A DNA stretch of 64,000 nucleotides, taken from Reticulitermes speratus. Its lineage: Eukaryota; Arthropoda; Insecta; Blattodea; Rhinotermitidae. Below the pieces are notes generated by a model, which was not told the DNA's origin, did not search any database, and saw only the letters and a list, made by a program, of their open reading frames with translations. This document shows, in pieces, positions 20,946-31,954 of the stretch (within the stretch, counting starts at the first letter, position 1; each line of letters opens with the position of its first letter). The stretch lies in contig JAJKFL010000005.1 of NCBI GenBank assembly GCA_021186555.1, positions 51,057,635-51,121,634 on the forward strand, in the 5' to 3' direction. A program made the translations under genes and the position numbers.

Positions 20946-21400
20946 CAATTTTAAAAACAATGTAACACCCTTGTAAATACAAAATAACGTCTTACATGCA
21001 TTGCTACCGTATAAGCTCGACTTTAAAATCAATAGGCGGTAACAAAAGTCACTTGATACTCGACATTTAAAAACAGGAAGGCTGTATATATGATAATTTG
21101 GTCACGTTTTTGAGACGCTGTGTGCACGTGTTCGGGAAAGACTTGGACATTGTGTCCGTGTGGGCGGAAGACATGTTCAAACGTTTCATGTAGTCAATAA
21201 ATGTAAGTATTGTATCGATAAAGTTCAATTGACATCCTGCCTCTAGTGTCAGGGGACTTTTGTGCCATCCCATTATTTATGTACTTGGCTGTTGTGCGTA
21301 ATCAGTAAATAAGCATGCTGGAACCGGTCACACGTGGCCGATTTATTTTTTTCGGCTCTTTGAAAGGCACGGTTGGTTCCCTGTAACTTTAACCCGACTT
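20946..21400. other. Non-coding stretch, nothing recognised
   Basis: No open frame with a known domain and no repeat structure seen. Confidence 0.4.
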
Positions 21401-21860
21401 TCGAATTGATTTAAAACTCTGCAGAATCTGTGCTAGTGATCATTTGGGGGACAAACTGAAAGAGTTCCCTCGCTTCGAACCTGCTTCAGATTTAATTAGC
21501 CGTTGCACTTTGTGGTTACGTCTGCATGCCCATAGAGCTGTACTCGGATGGGGAATCTGATCTGCTTTAATTGCGTGTCTCTGCTCATTGGGCCTCTTCC
21601 ACAAAACATCCGGCTGCTCTTCATTAGCCTGAAAATTCTCCCCCCCCACCGTTTATCTCTCCACTCCCCTGCTACCTGGTCTGTTTGACTTCAGATGAGC
21701 CGCTAACTAATTAGAAGTCGAAACACTCCAGCAGCTTTCACTTCCAAACGTCTGCTGTCACTATTCACTCGGGACGCTCAAAGCCGCTTTAAAATTCCAC
21801 CCCAAAATGAATTATAACGCCTTCGCCATTAATGAACAAATTTGAACCGTGTGAGATAAG
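21401..21860. promoter_or_regulatory. Candidate unique regulatory DNA
   Basis: A balanced-composition, apparently non-repetitive island in a repeat-rich region. It contains homeodomain-type cores (TTTAATTAGCCG, CTAACTAATTAG, CCATTAATG) and no coding frame. This is only a composition and motif impression; enhancer function is speculative. Confidence 0.25.
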
Positions 21861-21959
21861 TGAATTGTGTTGAAAGAAGGGATTGGTGTGTCACTGCTGA
21901 TGGTGAAGCGTTTTATATACAAGTCGACGTTAGAAGTGTTTCATTCAACAAGGCGAGAT

Positions 21960-22175
21960 CTGCGCTCTTCTGGGATGTTACGCAGCGTAGATTGGTAGTT
22001 ATTAACCGACGTTTCGGGATAACCTATCGGGTCCCATATTCAAGTCTCGGACTGCTTGACCCTTGAAGATGGGACCGATAGGTTCCGAAATGTCGGTTAA
22101 TAAATACCAGTCTACGCTGCGTAACTTCCCAGAAGAGCGCAGATGTAATTTACACCGCGGCGGAAGCCTGAAGTC
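21960..22175. mobile_element. Palindromic element family P, copy 3, with ribozyme-like motifs
   Basis: Arms from CTGCGCTCTTCTGGGATGTT to its complement fold back on each other; the end CGCGGCGGAAGCCTGAAGTC matches the other P copies. A hammerhead-like motif (H4) lies at 22056-22100 on the plus strand and a decayed partner at 22001-22042 on the minus strand. Confidence 0.75.
22056..22100 (+). ncRNA. Hammerhead-like motif H4 (decayed core)
   Basis: ACC then CUUGAAGA (one extra U against CUGAAGA), U, a GGGACC..GGUUCC stem, GAAAUGUC, GGU. Stem I ACC/GGU and stem II are kept, the core is altered. Confidence 0.4.
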
Positions 22176-22284
22176 ATTAATTTAACAATGCAATGATTAT
22201 GTAGTGTCGGTGATGAACGAGTATGGAGCATTGGCGGGGTGACAGGGTCAACTGACAAGAAGTAAGTACGTTTTATTGCTGTCA

Positions 22285-22345
22285 CAAATTCCACATGGAC
22301 TGGCCTGGGATTGAACCCGGGCGTTCGCGGTCGGCGATTTTAAAC
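22285..22345 (-). mobile_element. SINE family S5 head fragment
   Basis: CACATGGACTGGCCTGGGAT and GAACCCGGGCGTTCGCGG match the complement of the B-box region of the S5 copy at 60075-60357. Confidence 0.55.
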
Positions 22346-22439
22346 GTCGAACAAGATACAAAAATTAAATGTGATACCTAGAGCGGGTATGTATTTGTAC
22401 TGCAGTACGGTCCCGGACATCCGACGCTTGGTTATCCGA

Positions 22440-22765
22440 CATTCCAGTCTGGCTCTACCATATTTTTCTACATTATCTCATAAATGGCACGATTAAAAAG
22501 AGGCTAATGAACATAAAATGTATGTTTTGATTTTGTCTACAATTTTTGAAACATTTCTCATTCTAAGAATTGAGCGAGATATCATAAATGTACATAGGTA
22601 CACGTAAAGTACCCGTTATTCTTGTCAAATCTTAATGAAACTTGAATTTTCGAAAAATAACCAAATTTCATGAAAATCCGTCCAGTGGGAGCTGGGTTGT
22701 TCCATGCGGACAGACGGACATGAAGCTAATAGTCGCTTTTCGCAATTTTGCGAACGCGCCTAAAA
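22440..22765 (+). repeat. Dispersed repeat family R, copy 1
   Basis: Aligns in direct orientation with 56505-56870: ATTATCTCATAAATGGCACG, GTAAAGTACCCGTTATTCTT, TCCGTCCAGTGGGAGC and GAAGCTAATAGTCGCTTTTC. Non-coding; the superfamily is unknown. Confidence 0.8.
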
Positions 22766-23439
22766 ACATCAAGCAAGGTATGGAAAAAGAAGATGGCGAC
22801 GAAGAAGAAGTAGAAAGAAATAAAAAAGGCGTACTAAGGATAACAGAACTATAGAGGTAGCAATGTTCGTAGCCACTGGCGGAAAACCTCAAATTGCATG
22901 TTAAACTAAAGAAGGAGGTGATAACGTAGCAGGAGTAACATACGGGCGGAAGATTTGTTCAAGTTTCCCAGAGCGCGCTTGCTGCTCTGCCCTGTGTTGC
23001 CATCTGGCGGTCAGTGCCGAACGACCTCTGTGTGATGTGGGGTTGCGTTCAGCTTCTGTCGTTACGACTTTGACTCTGGGCTTATGGTGGCTTCAACTAG
23101 GCGTGTGTTCTGCGTAATGTAGCGCTCATTAGCAGTTCATGCTCTCTGTTGACGCGTCTAGAACACAGAGCAACAACGGCGTATGTCGCTGTACCATATC
23201 GATGACAACTGGAAGTTAAGGATGATAAGACGGCGACGGAGAAGAAACGATAGCTAAGTTAGTATAGTGACTGCCCTCGGGATGGTGTATTTGGGTTGGA
23301 TTTCCGACAGGGGAGGGACATTTTTGCCATAACATCCAGACAGAGTCTGGGGCCCACCAAGGATCCTGTTATATGGCAGATGTGTGATATTCCACCGGAG
23401 GTAAAGCGGCTGCAGCGTGCTACATGCAAAAGTCACGGT
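22766..23439. other. Non-coding stretch, nothing recognised
   Basis: Open frames are short and not domain-like. No repeat family assigned. Confidence 0.35.
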
Positions 23440-23545
23440 CAAGTGGTTAGCACCCCTGCTTCGTGTTTGTGAGAGGGACCGGGTTCGTATCTAGTTTTGT
23501 TACAGGTTATCCCAGTTGAAAATACTCGTGGTTTTCCTCAGTAAT
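23440..23545 (+). mobile_element. tRNA-like SINE head
   Basis: TCAAGTGGTTAGCACCCCTG and GACCGGGTTCGTATCTAG are A- and B-box-like, followed by a GGTTTTCCTCAGTAATTCCA body. Ends are unclear because a hAT MITE follows at 23576. Confidence 0.5.
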
Positions 23546-23575
23546 TCCAGAATGATGGTATAGACCAGGGGTGGC

Positions 23576-23912
23576 CAAACCGCGGCTCGCGAGCCACACG
23601 CGGCTCTTTGACATATAATGTGCGGCTCGCGGAAATATGTTGGCTGAGCTCCTTTTTGCATTACAATTTATATAAAAGGTAAATAAAAAATTTTCAAGCT
23701 TTATAACTATTTACCGGTATAAACTGAGAGTCCGCTGGATTAAAACGTAAGTTTAATGTTCATGGTGAGTAAATATATTTAGGAATTTTTGTAACAAAAT
23801 GTGCGTGTAACAATAAAAACGTTTGTGTAATATTTGGTCATGTCTTGCGGCTCTGAAACATATGAAATTTATTGTATGTGGCTCTTACGTTAAGCAAGTT
23901 TGGCCACCCCTG
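23576..23912. mobile_element. hAT MITE with perfect 8-bp target duplication
   Basis: TIRs CAGGGGTGGCCAAAC and GTTTGGCCACCCCTG. Both flanks are GTATAGAC (23568-23575 and 23913-23920). The interior repeats CGGCTC blocks near both ends. No transposase; mobilised in trans by a hAT transposase (inference from TIR and 8-bp duplication). Confidence 0.93.
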
Positions 23913-24039
23913 GTATAGACGGCTTTCTTCGCTACTTAGGTCATCTAATTTGCTGTCTTATCCTCGGCCAAAATAAGTGAACTTATTGGCACGAACATCT
24001 TTACTGACTACTCCTGAACGGAATGAACCATTAGTTGCG

Positions 24040-24335
24040 TAAGGTCTCTGTGCGCACCGTGAAGGCATGTGGGCTAGTGGAGGTATAACGCCACGCATTC
24101 TTAACCACGACACCGGGTTGGTGCGAGATGTAAGCTTAGCGCCCCTGCCGAGAGAATGCCAGCAATGCACATTGAATAGGTAGGAGGTTGGGTTTGTCCC
24201 GCGGTCAGTTCGGAAGACATATAGAAGAAAACTCGTATTACCCTCTCCAGCACTCGAACCATGTTTCTTTGGCCGTGCCGTCCGTAGCTTAGTTACTACA
24301 CTGACTGAGCTACCCACGGTCCACTGATGGTGTAT
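24040..24335 (-). mobile_element. SINE family S2 copy, minus orientation
   Basis: The right end carries the tRNA-like head (complement of GTAGCTTAGTTACTACACTG) with CACTCGAACCATG as its B-box complement. The body runs leftwards to TGGAGGTATAACGCCACGC. A 232-codon minus-strand open frame (23958-24656) crosses it and is probably chance. Confidence 0.6.
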
Positions 24336-24696
24336 TCGGGCCGTGTGAGTTAGAACAGGGCACAGGTGGGAAGGTATTAGAAGGTTGAAATCTATCAGCA
24401 ACAGAAATATCAAATGCCAGTTTATTTCATAGCAGGAGCTTGATTGTGCTGTAGATCGCATTTCTTTCCGTACTGAACTACATATAAGCCACTCTTGCAC
24501 TGCAGGTCTGTACGACGCAATCCGATCTTTGTAACATTTTCTTAACGCCTGTCTCCTACATGCCTCAAGTCCAAACGTGCAAGCCTCAAACATCGCCGCC
24601 ATATTAACTTCGGTGGCGGTTTCAAGCGTCATTGGTTTCCAATATGTACCACTCATTACAGCGGACTCTCATTTCTTCTGTCGGATTTTTCTGTGC

Positions 24697-25515
24697 TCTA
24701 TCAAACCAAAAAATCTATCTCTTATTCGGTCAAGTGGGTAGTACTCAAACCAAAAACATCTACCTCTTATCTCGGTCAAGTGGGTAGTTCTCAAACCAAA
24801 AACATTTACCTCTTATCTCGGTCAAGCGGGTAGTACTCAAACCAAAAACATTTACCTCTTATCTCGGTCAAGTGGGTAGTACTCAAACCAAAAACATTTA
24901 CCTCTTATCTCGGTCAAGTGGGCAGTACTTAAACCAAAAACATCTACCTCTTATCTCGGTCAAGTGGGTAGTACTTAAACCAAAAACATTTACCTCTTAT
25001 CTCGGTCAAGTGGGCAGTACTCAAACCAAAAACATCTACCTCTTATCTCTGTCTAGTGGGTAGTACTCAAACCAAACACATTTACCTCTTATCTCGGTCA
25101 AGTGGGTAGTACTCAAACCAAAAACATCTACCTCTTATCTCGGTCAAGTGGGTAGTACCCAAACCAAAAACATCTACCTCTTATCTCGGTTAAGTGGGTA
25201 GTACTTAAACCAAAAACATTTACCTCTTATCTCGGTCAAGTGGGCAGTACTCAAACCAAAAACATCTACCTCTTATCTCTGTCTAGTTGGTAGTACTCAA
25301 ACCAAACACATTTACCTCTTATCTCGGTCAAGTGGGTAGTACTCAAACCAAAAACATCTACCTCTTATCTCGGTCAAGTGGGTAGTACCCAAACCAAAAA
25401 CATCTACCTCTTATCTCGGTTAAGTGGGTAGTACTGAAACCAAAAACATATACCTCTTATCTCGGTAAAGTGGGTAGTACTCAAACCAAAAACATCTACC
25501 TCTTATCGCGATTAG
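24697..25515 (+). repeat. 46-bp minisatellite, about 18 copies, with higher-order structure
   Basis: The unit contains AACATCTACCTCTTATCTCG and AAGTGGGTAGTACTCAAACC. A five-unit block is itself duplicated: the variant TCTGTCTAGT appears near 25048 and 25278, 230 bp apart, with matching variants between. The open frames in it are by-products. Confidence 0.96.
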
Positions 25516-25640
25516 GTGGATGGTACTCCTGCTTCTTATTATGTAGATCCTGGGTTCAAATCTTAGTCCGAAGACAATTTGCTTCGACTGCAACTTCTCT
25601 GTTTCGTCCGGCCCATCAGACAAATGCAGGGATAGCACGG
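25516..25640 (+). mobile_element. tRNA-like SINE fragment abutting the minisatellite
   Basis: TTAGGTGGATGGTACTCCTG and CCTGGGTTCAAATCTTAG look like A and B boxes. The minisatellite runs directly into it, so the array may have grown from the 5' flank of this SINE. Confidence 0.5.
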
Positions 25641-26168
25641 AAACAAATGATCATTTCTGCATATTTTTAAATTTATTTTTCACTAATCCAGGGGTAAACA
25701 AATTTTCGAAAAATCTAGGAATTAGATCGAGGTTCTAGGTGCCAGGAAGGTAACATGAAACATGTTCCATACTCAGAACCCACAAATATTAGGCGCCACT
25801 ATACAAAATTGTTGGCCCGGGCTTTGTGCACCCCTGCACTAATAATTCTACCATTCCCTTTTAATGGGTCATCGATATGTCTACTTTTGATGTATCGGCA
25901 GTATTTCTGCAGACACAAGAACCTGAATAATACAGCGGCTGTTTTTGCTGTATCAAGTGTTTTGATCCTGAGGGCTGAGCCGACGGTAGCATAGCTACTG
26001 GCAGGGCCTCACATGTCGGTGAGGTCGATGGGAAGTAGCTACACTAAGAAGCAACCCACCGAGTAATAAGAAGAATCTGGTATCACGACTTTCAGACCTA
26101 TTTTAAATGTTTATATATTATCATTGTTTATTAAATTATTTTTAAGGTTAGCGTATTTGGAATTTGTA
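25641..26168. other. Non-coding stretch, nothing recognised
   Basis: No domain-bearing frame or repeat structure seen. Confidence 0.4.
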
Positions 26169-26556
26169 CAGTGTGTCCACAAAGTCCCTTCGGGGTTTTG
26201 AAAAATTGTGGCGCGCAAACAAATTGAGCTAGCAACATGAGGTTTGCGGCAGATTACAGTGAAACTCTGGAAGTTTTTTACTGACCTCAGTAGACCTCAA
26301 TGTGGGCTCCCTTGGTAGCACGGAGAACGTCCAGACGATATTCGAGCTCTTACAATGTTCTGTGGAGCATGTCCGCTGGAATAGCCGAGATCGCATTCCT
26401 GACACGGGTCTTCAGGTCATCAAATCATCTGTTGGCGGCAAAAAAAAAAAACGTCCAGAGTTTCACTGTAATCTGCCGCAAACCGCATGTGGCTAGCTCA
26501 ATTTGTTTGCGCGCCACAATTTTTCAAAACCCCGAAGGGACTTTGTGGACACACTG
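26169..26556 (-). mobile_element. Mariner-superfamily MITE with transposase tail remnant
   Basis: Inverted termini of about 65 bp begin CAGTGTGTCCACAAAGTCCC; the left end lies next to TA and the right end before TA. On the minus strand the centre reads RVRNAISAIPADMLHRTL, a stop, then ELEYRLDVLRATKGAHIEV, the usual C-terminal tail of DUF4817/mariner-type transposases. It is a deletion derivative that kept the gene's 3' end. Confidence 0.85.
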
Positions 26557-27767
26557 TATTTTTATATATATTGGTTTTTTTTTGTTGCTGACATGTGAAT
26601 TGTGTTGATTTGGGTGTTATAGTTTGGATCAATTGTGTTTCAGGATTAGTGGTTTCACCTAAAGAAAGGAAGCAGTTTGCTTCCGGAACGCAGTGTATTG
26701 TTTTGAGTATTTTTATGATAATCGACAAAATTCTTGTAAATTTTTGCTGATATTACTCATGAATGGAGCCGTTCCTCTAACCACCCATACGTCTTCGTGA
26801 TGTGATTTTAAATTAAGCAGACGGACAACTTAAACTTCACTTAACGACACGTCGATCAGTAGGCAGTACGACAGTGTCTCTGGACTCGACGGACGCTATA
26901 GGCAGAGGATCGATCTACTGTTCATTACGGTATGTAGCCGTGTTATAAGTTCCGTCCAGTTTCACTGACTGTGGTCTCTTTCGCCAAGAATAAAAACGGC
27001 CGTGGCGTGAATCTCACCACTCAATATTTTCTTGTACCGTGGTTAAGAATATGTGGAGTTATACCTCTCATCTCCACATCTTCATATCCTGTTTGCCTTT
27101 ACCTGTAAGTAGTCACACTGATTGCAGTATTGGTATCGTTCTCACTGCTGTGTGAAAGCTGCAACCCGCGCTTCACCGAGTAAGGATGGTAGACGTACTG
27201 TCAGGAGAGGAAATATTGCATGCGATCAATCTCGCAAGGATTGAGGGGGGGTGGAAGGGGGGTGTGTGCGCCAGGTCTTGTGCATGTGGTGGGATTCATC
27301 GTATGTTTGTGTAAGCCACACACAGTTACAGGGCTGGACAGGATTCTCACCCACTAATAGTTTGATTAATGATGTCATTATCCGTGGTTAGAGGGCTTCA
27401 ATTGAAGTTTTGATAGCCGATCAGCTGTATAAGAGTCTTTAATTGCTGCTTTGAACCCCAATGAATATTTCATTTTTTCTACGAAGTCTGTTATATTTGA
27501 ATTGATTTATGTAACGACCCTGTCAATCACTGAGACTGTGTAGTGTCTGTGGTGATTGTATTACGTAGGAGTGTTCTGTCGATATGGACCTAAGGGCACA
27601 ACGTACAAGGCACGTAACATACGAAGAGCGTACGTCAAACACGTAGAAGTAACAAGGACATAGTCATTGCATATTTTGAAATGCTATCCTGCCAATCTTT
27701 TGGCGGAATTTAGGAAAATCCCGTAAACCTCAGTGCATCAGATTGACGAATAGGATCGGAAGATATA
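26557..27767. other. Non-coding stretch, nothing recognised
   Basis: Apart from short G-rich sequence near 27240 there is no gene or repeat I can support. Confidence 0.35.
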
Positions 27768-28266
27768 CAGTCGAACCCGGTTATAACGACATCGGATTTA
27801 TACGAAACCTCGCCTATAACGTCAGATATTCTGTGGTACCCATTAATTCCTCACTGTTAACCATAACATTACACTGCTCGGTTATAACGACACGTTTAAA
27901 GGTAAAGGTCAACCAATCCCATTACAGGCCCTTAGGGCTCCAGGAGGTCGAGGCTGCCAGGTTTTTAGACAATCGCCACATGAAGGTGGTAAGGTTGTTA
28001 GCCCTACGCACCGGCCGCCTTTACCCCCCAGGAAATATTCCTGGTACTCATTTCTGTTAGAGGTTGAGTCGACCCCAGGGCCATAGTGCGACCGAAACAA
28101 TTATGTAAGTGAAAAATTCCAGTGACACCATCGGGAATCGAACCCGCGACGTTCCCGTTTGTAGCGCAGTGCCTCAACCAATTGCGTCACCGCGTGCCCC
28201 CGACACTCATTTATAACGACACAAAATATTCAGTCCCTCTCATGACGTTATAACCGAGTTCGACTG
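27768..28266. mobile_element. Pogo/Tigger-like MITE split by a SINE
   Basis: TIRs CAGTCGAACCCGGTTATAAC and, inverted, CAGTCGAACTCGGTTATAAC, each flanked by TA. CAGTCGAACC with TATAACG is typical of pogo-like TIRs. The element is about 200 bp once the nested SINE at 27901-28200 is removed. Confidence 0.88.
27901..28200 (-). mobile_element. SINE family S1, nested copy
   Basis: The tRNA-like head lies at the right end (complement of GAATCGAACCCGCGA and of CCTCAACCAATTGCGTCA). The body has CACCGGCCGCCTTTACCCC and GAAATATTCCTGGTACTC. CGACAC occurs on both sides and may be the target duplication. Confidence 0.85.
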
Positions 28267-28871
28267 TAGTTGCGTAACCAGCATTCTGAAAGGAATGATG
28301 TAATTTGAACTGTAAGAGCTGAGAAGTTTTAGAAGCACGTTTTGAGCAATGATAAACGAATTTCTTGGTTGAAACAGGGGCCTCGTGTGACGCCTTCTTA
28401 GACTGCTTTGTATTCCCCTGTAAACATCAGCTAAGCTGTCCGTATGTAGACTGGCGGAGAAGAAAGAAAAATAGCTCACATGGTCGTATCATTTGTCTGG
28501 AGCATATTGCGTGTGAAATGTTCAGAGAGGGAGAGTGACATAAGTGCATTGCTGCCTCTATGACTTGTGACACGTGGCTCAGTCGCCCACTAATCTAATC
28601 TCTAAGACGTTGCAATGGCTGACCCATTTCTTGCGCATAGAACTCGTACGCAATCGCACTGATCACAATGCATGAGTGAATGGTTGCGGCCATCGCAACG
28701 GAACTGGATTCGGCTGGCGTGCCGGCAGAATTCGGTTAACAAAAAAAAAACGGTACAGAAATGAAAAATTGTTGCCTGTCGTAATTCACCTAGGATGTGG
28801 AGCTAAAAATTGGTTGAATGAAGCGTAACTCGAGATCGGTTCGAATATTTATGTTTGTACCCACTCAGACT
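28201..28871. other. MITE right end, then a non-coding stretch
   Basis: From 28269 no gene or repeat family is recognised. Confidence 0.35.
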
Positions 28872-29179
28872 GGGGCACGCTGTGGCGCAGTTGGTTGAGG
28901 CTACAAGCCGTAAGTTCGCGGGTTCGATTCTCGACGGTGTCATTGGGATTTTTCATTGACTTAATCCTTCCGGCCGCACTATGGCCGTTGGGTCGAATCA
29001 GCCTCTAATAGAAATGAGTACCAGGACTATCTCCTGGGGGTAAAAGCGGCCGGTGCCTTGTACTGACAACCTTACCAACTTCACGTGCCGACTCTCTAGA
29101 AATTCTGGGAGCTTCAAAATCCTGGAGCCCTAAGGGCCTGTCCAGGCGTGTACAGAGATTGCTTTACCTTTACCTTTAT
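28872..29179 (+). mobile_element. SINE family S1, plus orientation
   Basis: A box TGGCGCAGTTGGTTGAGGC, B box GGGTTCGATTCTCGA, body with ATAGAAATGAGTACCAGG and GTAAAAGCGGCCGGTG, and a (TTTACC)n tail. The best full-length S1 copy in the window for head, body and tail together. Confidence 0.9.
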
Positions 29180-29941
29180 CCACCAAGATTTGTTTTTAGA
29201 AGCTAGTGGTTGCTCAGCTAGTCAACGTTTTATCCTATTACATATTATTATTATTATTATTATCCTATTATATATTGTTCTTCCGTACACTTAATGTCTG
29301 TGTCAACAGAATTCTCTTTTAACCTCTAACTTCCTGTTTTAGATTATTTATCATCTATTTTATGCCTGCTACATATCCCACCAATCTACTCGTCCTTGAT
29401 ATGATGACCTTAATAATATTTGTTAAGGTGTGCAGATCCACCATCCTTTACCTTCCTGTGTTTTAGACACATTTTGGTTTTGAAACAGGACACGTGGCGA
29501 TGGAGGTTTTTCTGTGAGTAGTGGCAATATCTCGAACTTAGTATGTTCTTTAACTTTCCTTGTGAACGCAATTTTTGCGTGAGGGTTCAGTTCATCTGGG
29601 ATGTGACTCCGTGTCGGTTGAATTGTTCCCTACGTTTCGAAACACCGTAAGCAGTCCAAGAATAATTTTTCTTGGACTTCTTATTGGTTGAAGATGAAGG
29701 CATTGCCTTCCCTCTAAGCCTCTAGACCCATTCACCCAGCGACACGGCGTCCACACCAGAAAACCTGAATCCTCAACACCACTGTAAGAACCTCAAATCT
29801 GTAATTTTGACATGTCATCTGTTGTTGTTAGCTATTTGAATTTTGCCACAATTTCAAGTCTTTATTTGCTATTTTCATGTTACAATTTTGTTTCGTGCAT
29901 TCTTGTTTCTCCATGCGATATGTTCCGTCTACTAATATTAA
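29180..29941. other. Non-coding stretch, nothing firmly recognised
   Basis: A short (ATT)n tract near 29247. GACACGGCGTCCACACC with nearby AACACCACTGTAAGAACCTC partly resembles sequence near 35080-35130 and may be an unnamed repeat. Confidence 0.3.
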
Positions 29942-30167
29942 CCTTTTAAAGCCTACTGGTTACTTGATGCATCAACAGTTTTAACATTCAAAAATTCTAC
30001 ATTCTGCCCACACTGTATTTATGTGTATTGTATTTATATTACAACAAACAGCGACTTTGCCTTACATAAAATAAATTGATTTGTTTTTTAATCGAGATGA
30101 AAAGTGTTTACTGCGCGGTACGAACTGGGTCTTTAAATGAAACAGTTTACGCTTCGTCTTTAAAGGG
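29942..30167. mobile_element. piggyBac-like MITE, single-unit copy
   Basis: Flanked by TTAA on both sides (29938-29941, 30168-30171) with ends CCTTTTAAAG and CTTTAAAGGG. The inside is the complement of one diverged 114-bp unit (GTGTTTACTGCGCGGTACGA, ACAACAAACAGCGA) and of the CTGCCCACACTGTATTTATG flank. It shows the ancestral one-unit form. Confidence 0.8.
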
Positions 30168-30529
30168 TTAACACATGGCGCTTGCGTGTTGAGTATTGAT
30201 ATCACGAAGGTTTAGCCTGTGTGATACTGACCCGCTAAACAAACATGTCGGAGAAGTTGCCGCATGTGCACGGCGATTCTACAGCCGCTGAGCTCTTTCT
30301 TGCGTTACGTCTGATGCAAGAACCAGCGTTACTGTGCGTTAGTGGGACCGAAACTATTGACCATTTACATGTGGAGAGCTAGTAATTAAAGTGTTATTAA
30401 CACTTGAATACTGTATAGAGAGAGAGAGATACAAGGAATAGTAGAAGAGCAGACCAAAGGAAAAGTCATGGGAGAAGAAGAAGAAAGGTTTTAGTGATAT
30501 AGCGGCGTTGGGGTGGGGGAAAGGGAGGG

Positions 30530-30672
30530 ATATAGAATGACCCTCTTGACACGTGAGGATGGGACCGATACGTTGTCCCGAAACGTCGGTAAACGATTAC
30601 CACACGACGCCGCGTAATACCCCAGAAGGCCGCAGATTTCACCAACATCGCGGCGGAAGCCTGAAATCAAAA
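30530..30672. mobile_element. Element family P, copy 4, with a ribozyme-like motif
   Basis: TACCACACGACGCCGCGTAA, CCCCAGAAGGCCGCAGATTT and CGCGGCGGAAGCCTGAAATC follow the P consensus in one orientation. The left arm is missing. Motif H5 lies at 30546-30590. Confidence 0.7.
30546..30590 (+). ncRNA. Hammerhead-like motif H5
   Basis: GUGAGGA (first core base changed), U, stem II GGGAC/GUCCC, GAAAC, GUC. Stem I is absent, so probably inactive. GUC is the canonical cleavage triplet. Confidence 0.45.
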
Positions 30673-31014
30673 TGTAGAATGTAGATTTGTTTCGAAGTTT
30701 CGGGCTCGTCCTTCTGATAACTGTAGCATGAAAATGATGACGATATAGTGAGAATTGTCACTTTAGATAATGACAGCAGAATTTTGATTTATTGTTTAAT
30801 GATAAGTACATGATTTTCGAAGATAATTTATTGGTCTTCAGGAAGCAAGATTAGTTTTGAAGACGTCAAATTGGGGAGAGTTGCATGAGAAGCATCCAGT
30901 AACAGATTCTAACTTCGGAAACATCTCAACGTTTGCTTGTAAGCTAAGAAGCCGAGCCGAGTCCAAAGTACTCTGCTTCTGACAGCCAGTCAGAATATCC
31001 GTAATTCCATCTAA

Positions 31015-31165
31015 CTTATGTATAAAATTGACTAATTTACACCAACAAATGCACAAGGACAAGTTAAGTGATTAATTCCTTTATTAAAAGGAATTAATGA
31101 CATAACTTGTCTTTGTGCATTTGTTGGTGTAAATTAGTCAATTATACAAAATGCACGGTGAATAT
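31015..31165. mobile_element. Fold-back element, internally deleted (CACCGTGCAT family, inverted)
   Basis: GACTAATTTACACCAACAAA and its complement face each other around TTCCTTTATTAAAAGGAATT. The family tail, here as AAATGCACGGTGAATA, lies outside the right arm. No ribozyme motif remains. Confidence 0.75.
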
Positions 31166-31181
31166 ATTGTGAAATTATGTA

Positions 31182-31949
31182 CGAGGGCTAGTCAAAAAAG
31201 AGTGAGAATGAATTTATTACTCAGCAAATACGTTAGGCAGAGTCCAACTTGATATGGTATTTTTCAAAGTAGTCCCCATCGAGCTGTATGCACTTGGTCC
31301 AACGTGTCTGCCAGTCCTGGAAGACGTGCTGGAACCCATTTTTTGACATCGTCTTCAGAACCGCCTCCGCCCTCTTCAGAACGGCCGTTGAGGAGTCGAA
31401 ACGCTGGCCCCGCAGCTCCGATTTCAGGCGAGGAAACAGAAAAAAGTCACACGGAGCAAGGTTCGGGCTGTACGGAGGTGCGGCACACATTCGATGTTTT
31501 TTCGGGCAGTGACAGTTTTGAAGACCCTGGCCGAACACATCCGACGAAAACGCCCTGAGCTGCATCCATCTCGTTGGCGCCTACACCACGATAATGCACG
31601 CCCTCACGTTTCGAACGTTGTTGCCCAATATTTAGCCCGAAAAAACATCGAATGTGTGCCGCACCCTCCGTACAGCCCGGACCTTGCTCCGTGTGACTTT
31701 TTTTCTGTTTCCTCGCCTGAAATCGGAGCTGCGGGGCCAGCGTTTCGACTCCTCAACGGCCGTTATGAAGAGGGCGAGGCGATTCTGAAGACGAATGTCA
31801 AAAAATAGGTTCCAGCACGTCTTATAAGAATGGCAGAACAACGTTGACAAGTGCATAAGTCGATGGTGACTACTTTGAAAAATACATATCAAGTTGGACT
31901 TGCTGATTTGTGAGTAATAAATTAATTCTCACTTTTTTTGACTACCTCG
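31182..31949. mobile_element. Inverted dimer of two mariner 3' halves
   Basis: Ends CGAGGGCTAGTCAAAAAAG and CTTTTTTTGACTACCTCG lie next to TA dinucleotides. The minus strand of the left half reads APPYSPNLAPCDFFLFPRLK ending in the WTKCIQLDGDYFE tail. The plus strand of the right half reads LHHDNARPHVSNVVAQYL and HPPYSPDLAPCDFF, also mariner transposase C-terminal sequence. Both halves have frame damage and neither carries an N-terminal domain. Confidence 0.88.
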
Positions 31950-31954
31950 TATAA

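Noticed and set aside
23958-24656. 232-codon minus-strand open frame
   Set aside because: Overlaps a recognisable SINE and has no known domain or homologous feel; probably chance.
28872-28945. tRNA-like sequence with A and B boxes
   Set aside because: Head of SINE family S1; lacks a proper acceptor stem and continues into the SINE body.
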